64,000 bases of DNA from Prolixibacteraceae bacterium (GTDB lineage: Bacteria > Bacteroidota > Bacteroidia > Bacteroidales > Prolixibacteraceae). The position numbers and the translations under genes are program-made. Below the pieces are notes generated by a model, which saw nothing but the letters and a program-made list of their open reading frames with translations, searched no databases and had not been told where the DNA came from. The stretch spans positions 117,209 through 181,208 of the forward strand of contig JAIOZY010000002.1 of NCBI GenBank assembly GCA_021740385.1, written 5' to 3'. This document shows, in pieces, positions 1 through 9,109 of this stretch. Each line of letters starts with the position of its first letter. Position 1 is the stretch's first letter.

Positions 1-78
1 GGTTTCAAATATCAGGCGACAGGCATACTCAATGCGCGGAGTAAGTTCGGTGGAATAAACATTTATCATAACCAGTAA
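1..78 (+). CDS. 3' end of an unidentified gene (partial)
   Basis: An open frame runs from the first base to a TAA at 76-78, giving 25 residues that end in SKFGGINIYHN-Q. The F-G-G-x-N pattern resembles the glycine loop near the C-terminus of beta-ketoacyl-ACP synthases, but 25 residues are too few to assign a family. It could also be chance coding. The upstream part lies outside the window. Confidence 0.3.
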   Translation, partial: GFKYQATGILNARSKFGGINIYHNQ

Positions 79-257
79 TTCTGGGCGTAAATGTACAATT
101 ATTTTGGGATAGTCCGCCTATTACTCAAATCAAGATACCTGGGATTGTTAATAAAAAGAGTTATGCGTAACGATTTTATAAAAGTTATCCAATAACATTT
201 ATATGCTTTATTCCCTTTTTACCACAAATTTTACCGAAGCGTCGGTTTGTCCGTTGG

Positions 258-794
258 TTATTTTAATTTTGTGAAATAGGTTTCAAGTGTGCCGTTTTCG
301 GCCATCTGGTTTATTTCCCCAAGGGTAAAATCCCTGCCTAATCCTTCACTAATATGATAATATTCTACAAAGGGGTTTTTATCAATGATCCTTGGTTTGT
401 AATATAAATCAGCATTAAAATTGTCGCTATTATCTTTAATATATTCAATTTGTTCCTGAAATGTAACGTCAGTAAAGCTATTTATAAAAATCATTTCTCT
501 ATCAACAATGTATCCCGACTTCAATTTCCATCGTTCGGTATACTGTATTTTGTTGTCCTTATCCTTAATAATATGAATAGAATTCTCATTATATACAGGG
601 CATATTGCAATGTTTTCGTTGCTGTCAAGGTATACAGCAATGTAGTTGAAATAATCCCCTTTTGTTTTGTAAACCGCAAAGCCGGGCATTGAGCTGCTAA
701 TTGTGATGTCCTCATCGGCAAAAGGCGGTGTGTCTTTTTCGCAAGCTGTTATCAACAGGAAAATGATGCAGGTGAAAATTACAATTGGTTTCAT
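258..794 (-). CDS. Hypothetical lipoprotein
   Basis: A 178-residue protein with a lipoprotein signal: Lys3, a hydrophobic core and a lipobox ending L-I-T-A-C with the acylated Cys at residue 18, followed by acidic and lysine residues (EKD). The mature part is rich in Tyr, Ile and Asp and has no motif I recognise. It is probably anchored in the outer or inner membrane facing the periplasm. A GC-rich hairpin (836-853) lies just upstream of its start. It shows no obvious operon link to radC, which is 259 bases further right on the same strand. Function unknown. Confidence 0.7.
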   Translation of the reverse strand: MKPIVIFTCIIFLLITACEKDTPPFADEDITISSSMPGFAVYKTKGDYFNYIAVYLDSNENIAICPVYNENSIHIIKDKDNKIQYTERWKLKSGYIVDREMIFINSFTDVTFQEQIEYIKDNSDNFNADLYYKPRIIDKNPFVEYYHISEGLGRDFTLGEINQMAENGTLETYFTKLK

Positions 795-1053
795 ACGATT
801 AAATTATTTATTTCAATTGGCATCGTATGGAACTCGCCCCGACAATTCGGGGCTCGTTTCATAGCGGATTTTTTATTTTAGTATTTGTAAATATTATTTT
901 CTAATGAAGAAAACTTATCTTTTTTTCAATATTGAATACGCTGTGGATTTTTATGTATTTTAGTTATGTGGTTTGTTGATTTAGATATGCAATTTAAATA
1001 ATAAAAGTCTAAGTACAAAATATATATTTATTTACAGTACATATTTTTACTTT

Positions 1054-1749
1054 TCATATCAGCCCCTCATCCGCCAAACTTGTATAATTGTTCCCGGCAA
1101 CAATAATATGGTCGAGCACGGCCATATCGACCAGTTTCGCGGCTTCGGAAGTTTTCCGGGTAATTTCGAGGTCGCTTTGGCTGGCCCTTAGGTTCCCGCT
1201 GGGGTGGTTGTGGGCAAGTATGATGGATGATGCCGATTTTTCGATGGCTTTTTTAAGTATAACCCTTACATCGATAACCGTCCCGCTAATTCCGCCCAGA
1301 CTGATCCTGGCCTTATCGATTACCTTGTTGGCACGGTCGAGGTAGAGTACCCAGAATTCTTCGTGGTCAAGGTGTGAGAGATCAACTTTTAGCACGTCGA
1401 AGGCATCGCGGCTGCTTTCGATGCGTGCAGCTTTGTTGGGCGAGCCCAGTTGCCGGCGGCGTGCCAGTTCAAGCGCTGCCAGTATGTTAATGGCTTTTGC
1501 ATCGCCAATGCCCTTATATTTGGTTAATATATCAACCGAACATTTTCCCAGCAGGTCAAGGTCGTTTTTATAATCGGAAAGGATGCGCCGCGAAAGTTCC
1601 ACGGCCGATTCGGTCAGGTTGCCCGACCCGATAAGGATGGCCATGAGCTCGGCATCGCTGAGTGCTGCAAATCCGTGTTTCAGCATTTTTTCACGCGGGC
1701 GGTCTTCCACTGCCCACTGTTTGATCGACAGTTTTTTATAGTTTGCCAT
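1054..1749 (-). CDS. radC: RadC family JAB/MPN-domain protein
   Basis: A full-length 231-residue RadC protein. The N-terminal half has a helix-hairpin-helix-like segment (GIGDAKA at residues 80-86). The C-terminal half is a JAB1/MPN domain with the metal-binding signature H-N-H-P-S-G (His180 and His182) and the downstream Asp193. Family knowledge: RadC was once thought to act in DNA repair; a metalloprotease-like fold is clear but the substrate is not settled. The gene is divergent from the DUF3108 gene at 1918 and stands alone. The start MANYKKLSIKQW matches the usual family N-terminus. Confidence 0.93.
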   Translation of the reverse strand: MANYKKLSIKQWAVEDRPREKMLKHGFAALSDAELMAILIGSGNLTESAVELSRRILSDYKNDLDLLGKCSVDILTKYKGIGDAKAINILAALELARRRQLGSPNKAARIESSRDAFDVLKVDLSHLDHEEFWVLYLDRANKVIDKARISLGGISGTVIDVRVILKKAIEKSASSIILAHNHPSGNLRASQSDLEITRKTSEAAKLVDMAVLDHIIVAGNNYTSLADEGLI

Positions 1750-1917
1750 AAGCGCAAATTAAGCGATGGGATGAAAAAAAACAAGTTTCGCGATTATTAT
1801 GTGTTTTTTTTGAAAGCGTTTTTTAATTTTATACGAACATAAGCATTCTTGTCGTTTAATAATTAAATTTATGGAATAGGGGGCCAATGCTCATCCTGTA
1901 TTTAAAAAGTAACAATT

Positions 1918-2634
1918 ATGCGGTGGTTTGTATTCCATGTTTTTTTGCTTAGCGGGCTTTCCATTTTTGCCCAGCCCCGTTATGAAAAGTTGCTGTTCGA
2001 TCTGCATTTTGGGTTTGTAAAAGGGGGCGAGGCTGTTTTTCTTATAAAAGACACGGTGGTAGGCAATAACGGGGAGATTCATGCCGTTTTGCACGGCTAT
2101 ACCACAGGCCTGGCCGATTGGTTCTACTCGGTGAACGACCGTTTCGAAAGCATCATTTGCGAAGAAAACGACCTGCCAAAAAAATCGTTAAAACAGTTGA
2201 AGGAGCAAAAGTACCGGTTTTACAACGAAGTAACTTTCGACCACGAGGCCGAAAAAGCCTACAGTAAGGTGTCGGGCTGGCATGATGTGGAAAGCGGCAT
2301 TTGCGATTTGTCATCGTTATTGTACCATTTGCGTTTCTCGGGCAAACTTGAGGGGTTGTTGTTGGGCCAGATTATTGAAATCCCCTTTTGGGATACCGAT
2401 GAATGGTACACGCTTGAATTGAAATACACGGGCCTGGATAAGGTGCAAACGCCCATGGGCCACGTTGAGTGCATCAGGCTGGAGCCACAGCATGTATCGG
2501 GGCGTTTTTTTAACCGCCGCAACCCCATGAATGTCTGGATTACAAACGATCATCAAAAGGTGCCGGTTTTAATGGAATTGAATTTCAGTATAGGAACCGT
2601 ACGGTGCATTTTGCGCGAAGTCCCTTCTTCGTAA
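1918..2634 (+). CDS. DUF3108 family exported protein
   Basis: A 238-residue protein with a Sec signal peptide (MRWFVFHVFLLSGLSIFAQ, cleavage after Ala-Gln). The mature part has the DUF3108 pattern: an opening beta strand ending in F-x-x-G-x-x-K-G-G-E, then Y-S-V-N-D-R-F-E-S and a late segment in which sugar-beta-barrel-like strands precede V-P-V-L-M-E. DUF3108 proteins are periplasmic or outer-membrane associated in Bacteroidota; their molecular role is unknown. It converges with tsaB, with only 8 bases between the two stop codons. Confidence 0.8.
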   Translation: MRWFVFHVFLLSGLSIFAQPRYEKLLFDLHFGFVKGGEAVFLIKDTVVGNNGEIHAVLHGYTTGLADWFYSVNDRFESIICEENDLPKKSLKQLKEQKYRFYNEVTFDHEAEKAYSKVSGWHDVESGICDLSSLLYHLRFSGKLEGLLLGQIIEIPFWDTDEWYTLELKYTGLDKVQTPMGHVECIRLEPQHVSGRFFNRRNPMNVWITNDHQKVPVLMELNFSIGTVRCILREVPSS

Positions 2635-2642
2635 AAAACGGG

Positions 2643-3356
2643 TTATTTTTTGCCCAACACGCTGTTTTTAGGGGTGGTGGCAATAAAATATTTCAAATAA
2701 AACGGTTCGAAATAGGCCAGGTCGGCAAATTGTTTTTTCAAAAAGGCAGTGTTTGCCAACGGCGCCATGTTTTTTGCCGAGGCATACACCCCGTCGATAA
2801 AACGGATGTTTTCCTTTTTTAATTCTTCCCTGCATTTTGCCGATCCATTGCCAAACAGCCACAGGGTTCCTTTTTCAGTAAACTCACTGAAAGAATTTTC
2901 ATCGACAACCGTAGCTGAAACATTTTGCAATTTTCTCATGTTTTGATTGAAAACGGCCGAGTAAACTTCCATCCTGCGGGCATCAATCATGGGAATAAAA
3001 AAGTTTTCACCCGAAAGGCTTTTAGGGTCAATTTGTTGCTGCACAACGTGATTGGCCATGGCCTCGAGCGGGCAAACGGTAATTAATGGCAACGCGGCCC
3101 CGTAACAAATGCCTTTTGCAACCGATACGCCAATGCGCAGTCCGGTATACGAGCCCGGTCCCTTGCTAACGGCAACGGCATCGAGGTTTGATGTTTTCAG
3201 GTTGTTGCTTTTCAGCAGTTCGTCAATAAAAACCGTGAGCAGCCTGGAATGGTTCAGCCCGCTGAGGTCTTCACGTAAATCGGCAACAGTGTCCTTTTTT
3301 ACAAGGGCTACCGAACATACTTCGGTGGTTGTTTCGATGCATAAAATTGTGGCCAT
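2643..3356 (-). CDS. tsaB: tRNA threonylcarbamoyladenosine biosynthesis protein TsaB
   Basis: An ASKHA-fold protein that partners TsaD in making the t6A modification at position 37 of ANN-decoding tRNAs. The diagnostic stretch G-P-G-S-Y-T-G-L-R-I-G is present, and the N-terminus M-A-T-I-L-C-I-E-T-T-T is the usual family start. I chose the ATG at 3356 over an in-frame upstream start at 3407 because the extra 17 residues do not look like the family. The product is 237 residues. It lies 53 bases downstream of the YiiX-like lipoprotein gene and is probably co-transcribed with it and with the phosphoesterase gene. Confidence 0.9.
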   Translation of the reverse strand: MATILCIETTTEVCSVALVKKDTVADLREDLSGLNHSRLLTVFIDELLKSNNLKTSNLDAVAVSKGPGSYTGLRIGVSVAKGICYGAALPLITVCPLEAMANHVVQQQIDPKSLSGENFFIPMIDARRMEVYSAVFNQNMRKLQNVSATVVDENSFSEFTEKGTLWLFGNGSAKCREELKKENIRFIDGVYASAKNMAPLANTAFLKKQFADLAYFEPFYLKYFIATTPKNSVLGKK

Positions 3357-3409
3357 AACAAATCGGTTTCGGGGCAAAAATAGTGAAACTAATGAAACGG
3401 GGTTCAAAT

Positions 3410-4717
3410 TTAATCAAGGGTATCGTCGATAATTTTCACGTTTTCGGAAAGGAAAATATCAACCGGGTAAACCGAAGGGCCCCATCCATCATCAATAATT
3501 ATTTCCGTTGCTTCTTTAACGGCGTACCAAACCAGGCTGCTGCAAATAAAACTTTCGGGAACCGTGTATTTCGAATAAAACGCTTCGGCAGCATTGCAAT
3601 ACGGCACGCCAATGTACTTTGATGTTTCCGTTAGAATAGCTTCGTTATCGGCATCGGTCATGATTTTTTTCCAGGCTGTCAGCCCGTTGTTTTCATCATA
3701 TACCGGTTCCCATTTTACATCGCAAACCTGGCAAACAAAAGCCAGCCCGTGTTTGTACAGCCATGCACGCCCAAGCTGTTCAAAGCTGGTATCGTATTTA
3801 ACGCCCGATCCGATCGAGAAAGAGGCATCGCTTGTAATCGTTTCCGGCAGCTCGTTGGCATTTTTTGTAAAAACGGCAACATGGCCTACATCGTACCAGT
3901 GTTTGTGGGGGTAGAAAACAATGGGCGAGCGGGTATTCCAGCCGCCTGGCAATGCCAGCATAAACCGGCCTTTTTTTATCGAAGGTCTTATCCGGTCGAC
4001 AAAGCTTTGGGCCGAAAGTTGCGGTGGTGACCCCTGTATCATTGAAAAGGAGAGGTTGTAATTCGAAACAACCGTTTCCCAAAAACGATCATCGGTATAT
4101 TCTTCGTCATCTTCACCGCCCCCTTCTGACCGGAAGATGGTTCCCGCTGCGTTTTCAGGTTGCCGGGCTGAATGCAGGGCTTCCATGTCGGCCATCACTT
4201 TCAGAAAAGGGTCTTCGGCTACCCCGGCCGATTTCAGGTTTTCATACTTTCCCGACAAAGCACTGTTTCGTATTTCAAACAAAACCAACGAATTCCCCGA
4301 GGGGTCTTTGCGGAATTTACGCGATAATCCGGCGGCTTCAATTTTTTTCCAGCTTTGCAGGAAAACGGTTAACGCTTTTTCATCCAAATCGAAAAGCGAA
4401 CAGGTCTTCCCGTTTTTGTCGACTATTTTCAATGCATTCATTTTTTGAAGGATCGGGTTGTGGGTGAGGGGGGTTTTCAGCTTGTCGCCTTTTGTAAGGG
4501 CCGGGTGTTTGACATACCATTTGGCGGCTATCGAGAGGTTTTCGTAATATTCGGCAATTTCCGGAAAGGTATTTGAATCGTCAATTTCATCGGGGTGAAT
4601 TATTACCGTATCGGCAAGCAGCGGGGTGTAGTCAACGGGCAATATGTCATCGTTGGTGCACGATGCTAAAAAAGAAACGGTTAATATGAAAACAAGTGGC
4701 CTCAACCTTTTATTCAT
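3410..4717 (-). CDS. YiiX-like permuted NlpC/P60 (papain-like) lipoprotein
   Basis: A 435-residue lipoprotein; the signal peptide ends F-L-A-S-C (Cys20). The C-terminal half looks like a circularly permuted papain-fold hydrolase of the YiiX/YebB type: the catalytic His comes first (His279 in V-G-H-V-A-V-F) and the Cys later (Cys392 in F-I-C-S-S-L-V-W). Proteins of this group are predicted amidases or peptidases acting on cell-wall or lipid substrates; the substrate here cannot be read from sequence. The N-terminal 250 residues are not recognised. The gene sits between a phosphoesterase gene and tsaB on the same strand. Confidence 0.75.
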   Translation of the reverse strand: MNKRLRPLVFILTVSFLASCTNDDILPVDYTPLLADTVIIHPDEIDDSNTFPEIAEYYENLSIAAKWYVKHPALTKGDKLKTPLTHNPILQKMNALKIVDKNGKTCSLFDLDEKALTVFLQSWKKIEAAGLSRKFRKDPSGNSLVLFEIRNSALSGKYENLKSAGVAEDPFLKVMADMEALHSARQPENAAGTIFRSEGGGEDDEEYTDDRFWETVVSNYNLSFSMIQGSPPQLSAQSFVDRIRPSIKKGRFMLALPGGWNTRSPIVFYPHKHWYDVGHVAVFTKNANELPETITSDASFSIGSGVKYDTSFEQLGRAWLYKHGLAFVCQVCDVKWEPVYDENNGLTAWKKIMTDADNEAILTETSKYIGVPYCNAAEAFYSKYTVPESFICSSLVWYAVKEATEIIIDDGWGPSVYPVDIFLSENVKIIDDTLD

Positions 4718-4758
4718 GTGTTTTTTTTACGGGTGCCAAATATAAGAAAACAAAAAAA

Positions 4759-5274
4759 TTACAACGGTGCGTCAACCGCTTTTTTTCGGGGAATTTCCAT
4801 GATTTCAAGGTTTTGGATGTTTTTCCCGTCAATTTCGAAACGCAACAGGGTTTTTACCTGATGGAAGCCCGAGTTACCGGCAGCGCCCGGGTTCATGTGC
4901 AACAGGTTGAATTTTTTATCGTACATCACTTTCAAAATGTGCGAATGCCCCGAAATAAAGAGGTCGGGCGGATTGTCGGCCAATGTTGGTTTTACCGACT
5001 TGTCGTAGTGGCCCGGGTACCCACCAATGTGGGCAATCATTACCTTAACATCCTCGCAGCGGAATTTCAGAATTTTGGGAAAAGTTTTCCTGATTTCAGT
5101 TCCGTCGATGTTACCAAAAACACCCCTGAGGGGCTTAAAACCACCCAGTTTTTCAACCACTTCCATGTTCCCGAAATCGCCGGCATGCCATATTTCATCG
5201 CATTTTTCAAAAAAAGAAAAAACCCGATGGTCGATAAAACCATGTGTGTCCGAAAGCAGGCCAATTCGCTTCAT
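4759..5274 (-). CDS. YfcE/MJ0936-type metallophosphoesterase
   Basis: A 171-residue calcineurin-fold phosphoesterase. Metal-binding blocks are visible in order: S-D-T-H-G (Asp9, His11), H-A-G-D-F-G-N, G-N-I-D-G (the family often has G-N-C-D) and the C-terminal G-H-S-H-I. Length and motif order fit small cytosolic phosphodiesterases such as YfcE. The true substrate is unknown. It is probably the first gene of a leftward unit with the YiiX-like lipoprotein and tsaB, and it is divergent from sixA at 5378. Confidence 0.88.
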   Translation of the reverse strand: MKRIGLLSDTHGFIDHRVFSFFEKCDEIWHAGDFGNMEVVEKLGGFKPLRGVFGNIDGTEIRKTFPKILKFRCEDVKVMIAHIGGYPGHYDKSVKPTLADNPPDLFISGHSHILKVMYDKKFNLLHMNPGAAGNSGFHQVKTLLRFEIDGKNIQNLEIMEIPRKKAVDAPL

Positions 5275-5377
5275 AATGCATTCATGTTTGTTTGCAAGGC
5301 AAAGGGAGCAATATTTTTTTGTAATTTCATGGAAAATTTGAAAAAACCGGATTTTGCCGAATCATAAATAAATAACC

Positions 5378-5881
5378 ATGGAACAATTGAAACGATTAAT
5401 TATTGTGCGTCATGCCAAAGCCGAACGGGGCGGTTACGACAACGATTACTACCGTGAACTGACCGAAAGGGGCGTAAACGATGCCCACAATGTGGCAAAA
5501 GACCTGCTCGAATGGGACATCGTGCCCGGTAAAATGGTATCGAGCCCGGCCACCCGTGCATTGACAACAGCCCGCATATTTGCCGGGGAACTCAATTTTG
5601 ATGAAAAAAATATTGTTGAGATAGAAGAACTCTATTTTGAATACACTTCGGGCGAGTTTGTTGAACTTGTGCAGGAAACCCCTGATGATGTTGCGAACCT
5701 TTTCATTTTCGGGCACAACCCGTTTATGTACTACATGGCAAAATACATGTGCAACAATTTTATGGGCGACATGCCAACCTGTTCAACGGTTGTGATCGAT
5801 TACAAAATCGAAAGATGGAAACAGGCCCAACCCGGGGAAGGAAACTTCTTCTTACATTTGTACCCAAAATTGTACAAGTGA
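5378..5881 (+). CDS. SixA-like histidine phosphatase
   Basis: A 167-residue histidine-phosphatase superfamily protein with the catalytic R-H motif at Arg11-His12 (V-R-H-A-K-A-E) and a second catalytic His in F-G-H-N-P-F. The size fits the short SixA branch, which removes phosphate from phosphohistidine in signalling or phosphotransfer proteins; the partner is not evident. Its TGA stop overlaps the GTG start of rsmE (GTGA), so the two are translationally coupled. Confidence 0.88.
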   Translation: MEQLKRLIIVRHAKAERGGYDNDYYRELTERGVNDAHNVAKDLLEWDIVPGKMVSSPATRALTTARIFAGELNFDEKNIVEIEELYFEYTSGEFVELVQETPDDVANLFIFGHNPFMYYMAKYMCNNFMGDMPTCSTVVIDYKIERWKQAQPGEGNFFLHLYPKLYK

Positions 5882-6582
5882 ACATCTTTTTTGCACCAAA
5901 TATTTCAGGAAAAAGTTGTGTGCTCGATGAACAGGAATCGAGGCATTGTATACGTGTACTCCGACTGACAAAAGCTGATAGCATTACTCTTGTCGATGGC
6001 AAGGGGGGCTTGTACACGGGCGTTATTACCGACCCAAACCCGAAAAAGTGCCGGGTTGAAATTACCCGCATCACAAAAGATTTTGAAAAGCGGGATTACC
6101 GCTTACATGTAGCCATAGCCCCACCCAAAAGCGCCGACCGCTTTGAATGGTTTCTCGAAAAAGCCGTTGAAATTGGCATCGATGAAATTACACCCTTATT
6201 ATGCGAACGTTCGGAGCGGCGAAAGCTCAATACCGGACGGCTTGAAAAAATCATTGTTTCGGCCATGAAACAGTCGTTGAAAACGTATATGCCCGTTTTA
6301 AATAATTTAACTAATTTTGAAGCGTTTTGTAAAAAAGCATTCAAGGGGGGAAAATACATTGCACATTGTGACGGGTACCATAAAATGTTCCTGGGAAATG
6401 AATTGAACATTGGTTCGGAGTATGTTGTTCTTATTGGCCCCGAGGGGGATTTTTCTCCGGGCGAAATTAACATAGCAAAAACGAACAGTTACCGTGAAAT
6501 TTCACTGGGCAACAGCAGGCTCCGCACCGAAACAGCAGGCGTGGTAGCCTGCACAATAGCTGCAATGGTAAACACAAAGTAA
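5878..6582 (+). CDS. rsmE: 16S rRNA m3U1498 methyltransferase RsmE
   Basis: A 234-residue SPOUT-family methyltransferase that methylates U1498 of 16S rRNA using S-adenosylmethionine. The knot region shows G-P-E-G-D-F-S-P-G-E and L-G-N-S-R-L-R-T-E-T-A, both diagnostic. I start it at the GTG at 5878, giving V-N-I-F-F-A-P, which matches the family N-terminus. A longer in-frame reading starting at 5749 would overlap sixA by 130 bases and adds unrelated sequence. It overlaps sixA by four bases and is followed one base later by the DUF4159 gene. Confidence 0.92.
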   Translation: MNIFFAPNISGKSCVLDEQESRHCIRVLRLTKADSITLVDGKGGLYTGVITDPNPKKCRVEITRITKDFEKRDYRLHVAIAPPKSADRFEWFLEKAVEIGIDEITPLLCERSERRKLNTGRLEKIIVSAMKQSLKTYMPVLNNLTNFEAFCKKAFKGGKYIAHCDGYHKMFLGNELNIGSEYVVLIGPEGDFSPGEINIAKTNSYREISLGNSRLRTETAGVVACTIAAMVNTK

Positions 6583-6583
6583 G

Positions 6584-7264
6584 ATGATTAAGAGATTTTT
6601 GATATTGATTATGTTCGTTGCTGCCACATTTTTGGCATCGGGGCAGCAAAATACAACCGTAAAAATTGCATTGCTAAAATACAGCGGCGGGGGCGACTGG
6701 TATGCCAACCCCACTTCGCTGCCAAACCTCATTGAATTTTGTAACAACACCCTTAACACAAATATTTACCCCGAACCGGCTACCGTTGAGGTTGGCAGCC
6801 CCGAACTATTTAATTACCCGCTTGCACACATGACCGGCCATGGGAATGTGGTCTTTTCTAACCGCGATGTGGAAATGCTCAGGGCGTACCTTATGGCGGG
6901 CGGGTTTCTGCACATCGACGATAATTACGGGCTCGACCCATACATCCGAAGGGAAATGAATAAGATTTTCCCCGATCAGGAATTTGTCGAGTTACCGGTT
7001 AGCCACCCCATTTACCATCAGGCTTTCGATTTTGACAAAGGCCTGCCAAAAATTCACGAGCACGACAACAAACCGGCCCAGGGTTTCGGCCTTTTTTTCG
7101 AAGAGCGACTGGTTGTGTTTTACTCGTACGAATGCGACCTTGGCGACGGCTGGGAATCGTATCCCGTGCATAAAGACCCGGAGCACATTCGCTTGCTGGC
7201 TTTAAAAATGGGAGCCAACATTATTTCGTATGTGTTTGACCGGGAAGATAATATAATCCCGTAA
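6584..7264 (+). CDS. DUF4159 family exported protein
   Basis: A 226-residue protein with a signal peptide (hydrophobic residues 3-19, cleavage near S-G-Q-Q). The mature part matches the DUF4159 pattern: K-Y-S-G-G-G-D-W-Y, M-T-G-H-G, G-G-F-L-H-I-D-D and a C-terminal S-Y-E-C-D-L-G-D-G-W-E. DUF4159 has a glutamine-amidotransferase-like fold in family descriptions, but no activity is established. Starting one base after the rsmE stop, it ends the sixA-rsmE operon. Confidence 0.85.
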   Translation: MIKRFLILIMFVAATFLASGQQNTTVKIALLKYSGGGDWYANPTSLPNLIEFCNNTLNTNIYPEPATVEVGSPELFNYPLAHMTGHGNVVFSNRDVEMLRAYLMAGGFLHIDDNYGLDPYIRREMNKIFPDQEFVELPVSHPIYHQAFDFDKGLPKIHEHDNKPAQGFGLFFEERLVVFYSYECDLGDGWESYPVHKDPEHIRLLALKMGANIISYVFDREDNIIP

Positions 7265-7336
7265 CCCCTTGTGCCTTTTTGTCTCCTGATATGATGCTAT
7301 TGAACAGAATTCATTATTTTTGATAAAAATATTTAA

Positions 7337-7843
7337 ATGAAACCGGCCAAACCCATTTCCATAATTGGCCCCAATGCCAATAAATGCACCGATGAAATGT
7401 ACCGTTTCGGACTTGAGTTAGGAAAAGCAATGGCCGAAGCCGGGTACATTATTGTTTGCGGGGGCATGTATGGCATTATGGAAGCCGTTTGCAAAAGCGC
7501 ACGAGAAGCAGGTACAGGCCGCGAAGTGAATTCAATAGGGATTATTCCCGGAAGCGATAAAACGGAAGCAAATTCATATTGTGATCTGGTTATTCCAACC
7601 GGAATGGGCATTGCCCGTAATGTGCTGGTTGTAAACAGTGGCGATGCTGTTGTTGCAGTTGCCGGAGGGTCAGGTACTTTGTCGGAACTGGCCATGGCCT
7701 GGCAATTGGGCAAAAAAGTGATTTGTTATACCGGCTTTGAAGGCTGGGCAAGGGAACTTGCCGGGAAAGGCTTAGATTCAATAGAAAGGCCTTCATTTTT
7801 ATATGCTTCAACAATTGAAGAAATCCTTTCGTTACTTAAATAA
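7337..7843 (+). CDS. LOG-like nucleotide-binding protein (TIGR00725 type)
   Basis: A 168-residue Rossmann-fold protein of the group once labelled lysine decarboxylase. It has C-G-G-M-Y-G-I-M-E-A (residues 41-50) and the phosphate-binding signature G-G-S-G-T-L-S-E (110-117). Relatives include LOG proteins that release cytokinin-like bases from nucleotides. The TIGR00725 branch has no assigned substrate. It has its own 72-base upstream gap and lies just before the decayed channel gene. Confidence 0.85.
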   Translation: MKPAKPISIIGPNANKCTDEMYRFGLELGKAMAEAGYIIVCGGMYGIMEAVCKSAREAGTGREVNSIGIIPGSDKTEANSYCDLVIPTGMGIARNVLVVNSGDAVVAVAGGSGTLSELAMAWQLGKKVICYTGFEGWARELAGKGLDSIERPSFLYASTIEEILSLLK

Positions 7844-7855
7844 TGCAAAGTAACA

Positions 7856-8190
7856 ATGAATAATGCAAAGCAAAATATCCGCTCCCGGCTTCAGGAAATA
7901 ATTTTTGAAGCCGATACGAAAGCAGGAAAATTGTTCGATGTATTGCTTTTGTGGGCCATTGCAATAAGCGTGGTTGTTGTTGCTTTGGAAAGTGTCCCTT
8001 CATTAAATGCATTGTATGGCAATGTTTTTCATCCATACCGCGAAGTATTTATTGGGCCATTGTAACATTAACGACAGTTGGTTATGGCGATATTACGCCC
8101 CAAACCGTAATGGGACAGGCGCTGGCTTCGGTGATCATGATCATTGGTTATGCCAACATGACAATCAGGATGTTAGCTCATTCATCTTAG
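7856..8190 (+). pseudogene. Decayed voltage-gated potassium channel
   Basis: The first frame (7856-8065) encodes a cytosolic start and one hydrophobic helix like S1 of a six-helix channel ([15 protein letters not shown]). The overlapping second frame (to 8190) carries the pore helix and selectivity filter [12 protein letters not shown] and the start of S6 (M-I-I-G-Y-A), then ends abruptly. Helices S2 to S5 and the C-terminal domain are missing and the reading frame changes between the halves. The most economical reading is an internal deletion that fused S1 to the pore, plus loss of the 3' part. The remnant cannot form a channel. Confidence 0.8.
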
Positions 8191-8282
8191 TCGATTACTA
8201 TGTTTTAAAATTTTTACCGGACAACAGTGTTTCAAAATCCTATAAATGTTTGTAAATTTAGGACAAACCTAACTTTTCACTT

Positions 8283-9095
8283 ATGGAAAAACTCAACAAA
8301 AAATTTTATGAAAGTGAGCTCAAACGCTTATACATTGAGTTAATAAAACTACAGGCCACCATAAAAAAGCAGGGGCTAAAGGTTGTTGTTTTGTTCGAGG
8401 GCAGGGATGCCGCCGGTAAAGGAGGCACAATAAAACGAATAGCCGAAGCCCTGAACCCCAGGGTTTGTCGGGTTGTGGCGCTTGGTGTTCCTACCGAAAA
8501 AGAAAAATCGCAGTGGTATTTTCAGCGTTATGTGCAGCATTTGCCGGCAACCGGCGAAATTGTGCTGTTCGACCGTAGCTGGTACAACCGTGCAGGCGTT
8601 GAGCGTGTAATGGGTTTTTGTACCGATGATGAATACTGGGACTTTCTGCGCTCGTGCCCCGAGTTTGAACGGATGCTGATACGTGCCGGTGTTATCCTTG
8701 TAAAGTTCTGGTTTTCGGTGAGTGAGGAGGAACAGGAAAAACGCTTCCAGGACCGCATAAACGACCCGACGAAACGTTGGAAATTCAGCGATATGGACGT
8801 AATATCCCGCAAGAAATGGGTCGAGTACTCAAAGGCAAAAGATGAAATGTTTGCCTATACCGACACCAAGCAATCGCCCTGGTGGGTAATTGAAAGCGAT
8901 GAAAAACGCCGCTCGCGGCTGAATTGCATCCGCCATCTTCTTTCGCTCATTCCATACGAAGATGTTGTGCCTAAAAAAATTGAGCTTGGCCCACGGCCTA
9001 AAGTAACCGGTTACGTGCGTACGCCCATAAACGAACAGACTTTTGTTCCCGATTATTATGAAAACGGGGAAGCCGATAATTTTAACAAAATCTAA
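8283..9095 (+). CDS. ppk2: Polyphosphate kinase 2
   Basis: A 270-residue PPK2 enzyme that transfers phosphate between polyphosphate and nucleotides. The Walker A region is F-E-G-R-D-A-A-G-K-G-G-T (residues 38-49), and the Walker B/lid region begins F-D-R-S-W-Y-N-R-A-G-V-E-R (Asp97, Arg98). Length and motifs fit the short single-domain class I branch, which favours nucleoside diphosphate substrates; that subclass call is inference. It is followed 14 bases later by the sirtuin gene, which is probably co-transcribed. Confidence 0.93.
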   Translation: MEKLNKKFYESELKRLYIELIKLQATIKKQGLKVVVLFEGRDAAGKGGTIKRIAEALNPRVCRVVALGVPTEKEKSQWYFQRYVQHLPATGEIVLFDRSWYNRAGVERVMGFCTDDEYWDFLRSCPEFERMLIRAGVILVKFWFSVSEEEQEKRFQDRINDPTKRWKFSDMDVISRKKWVEYSKAKDEMFAYTDTKQSPWWVIESDEKRRSRLNCIRHLLSLIPYEDVVPKKIELGPRPKVTGYVRTPINEQTFVPDYYENGEADNFNKI

Positions 9096-9109
9096 AAATT
9101 CATTTTTTT

